A DNA stretch of 13,935 nt from CAYUYV01 sp050331455 (GTDB lineage: Bacteria; Pseudomonadota; Alphaproteobacteria; JAJFIK01), in contig JBHJGV010000070.1 of NCBI GenBank assembly GCA_050331455.1, forward strand, positions 1 to 13,935. Reading direction: 5' to 3'. The translations under genes were made by a program, and so were the position numbers. The notes below the pieces were generated by a model, which saw nothing but the letters and a program-made list of their open reading frames with translations, did no database searches and was not told the origin of the DNA. This document shows, piece by piece, positions 13,849 through 13,935 of this stretch (position 1 is its first letter; each line of letters opens with the position of its first letter).

Positions 13849-13935
13849 TTAAGGAGGCGCGGGCCAGATCGCCGGCGGATCCGGCGGATCCGGCGGCGCC
13901 GGCCCGCGCCCGGGGCGGCCCGGGGGCCCGCCGCC
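13849..13935 (-). other. Doubtful open frame entering from the right edge
   Basis: Reading leftward from the window edge, 28 sense codons run to a TAA at 13851-13849. They would encode a Gly/Pro-rich tail containing PPDPPDPPAIWPAPP. The DNA here is extremely GC-rich with a GGCGGATCC unit repeated, so absence of stops means little; it may be the end of a protein or non-coding. The stretch from 13684 to 13848 shows no gene. Confidence 0.15.

Overview
The window looks like a chromosomal segment from a high-GC alphaproteobacterium. Reasons are the divergent pair ppiD-trpE and tpiA-secG-pyrG-kdsA, the alphaproteobacterial type of PpiD, a long acidic/proline-rich SecG tail, a COQ9-family protein, a KDO pathway gene (so a Gram-negative outer membrane), and a short YdcH-like protein ending in DIIA. 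I cannot name the genus from sequence alone.

Layout. Positions 40-3536 (minus strand) hold trpE and ppiD, joined by a 4-base ATGA overlap; ppiD is upstream. The next trp gene would lie off the left edge. A 341-base divergent region (3537-3877) holds a good sigma70-like promoter for ppiD-trpE, an inverted repeat overlapping that promoter, and a 14-bp tandem repeat just before tpiA. On the plus strand follow tpiA (glycolysis), secG (protein export), pyrG (CTP synthesis) and kdsA (KDO-8-phosphate for lipopolysaccharide). The secG-pyrG spacer contains palindromes and direct repeats, one of them shared with the tpiA-secG spacer.

At 8269-9666 sits a gene that is not part of this housekeeping series: a protein made almost wholly of 42 uninterrupted RTX calcium-binding nonapeptides followed by an 80-residue C-terminal domain of type I secretion style. 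A clear intrinsic terminator follows it. Then come, on the plus strand, a gamma-carbonic-anhydrase-like hexapeptide protein, peptide deformylase (def) and a COQ9 family protein; def and COQ9 overlap by 4 bases. COQ9 converges, with only 12 bases between stop codons, on a minus-strand set of purK, purE and a ydcH-like small gene. The right edge is extremely GC-rich and holds only a doubtful open frame.

Most of the window is conserved core metabolism with intact catalytic residues. The items most worth attention are the pure RTX-repeat protein and its position, the shared 12-bp palindrome flanking secG, the operator-like repeat over the ppiD promoter, and the pyrG promoter that predicts an almost leaderless mRNA. 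I found no tRNA, rRNA, CRISPR array, insertion sequence or defence system, and no clear evidence for a wholly new system.
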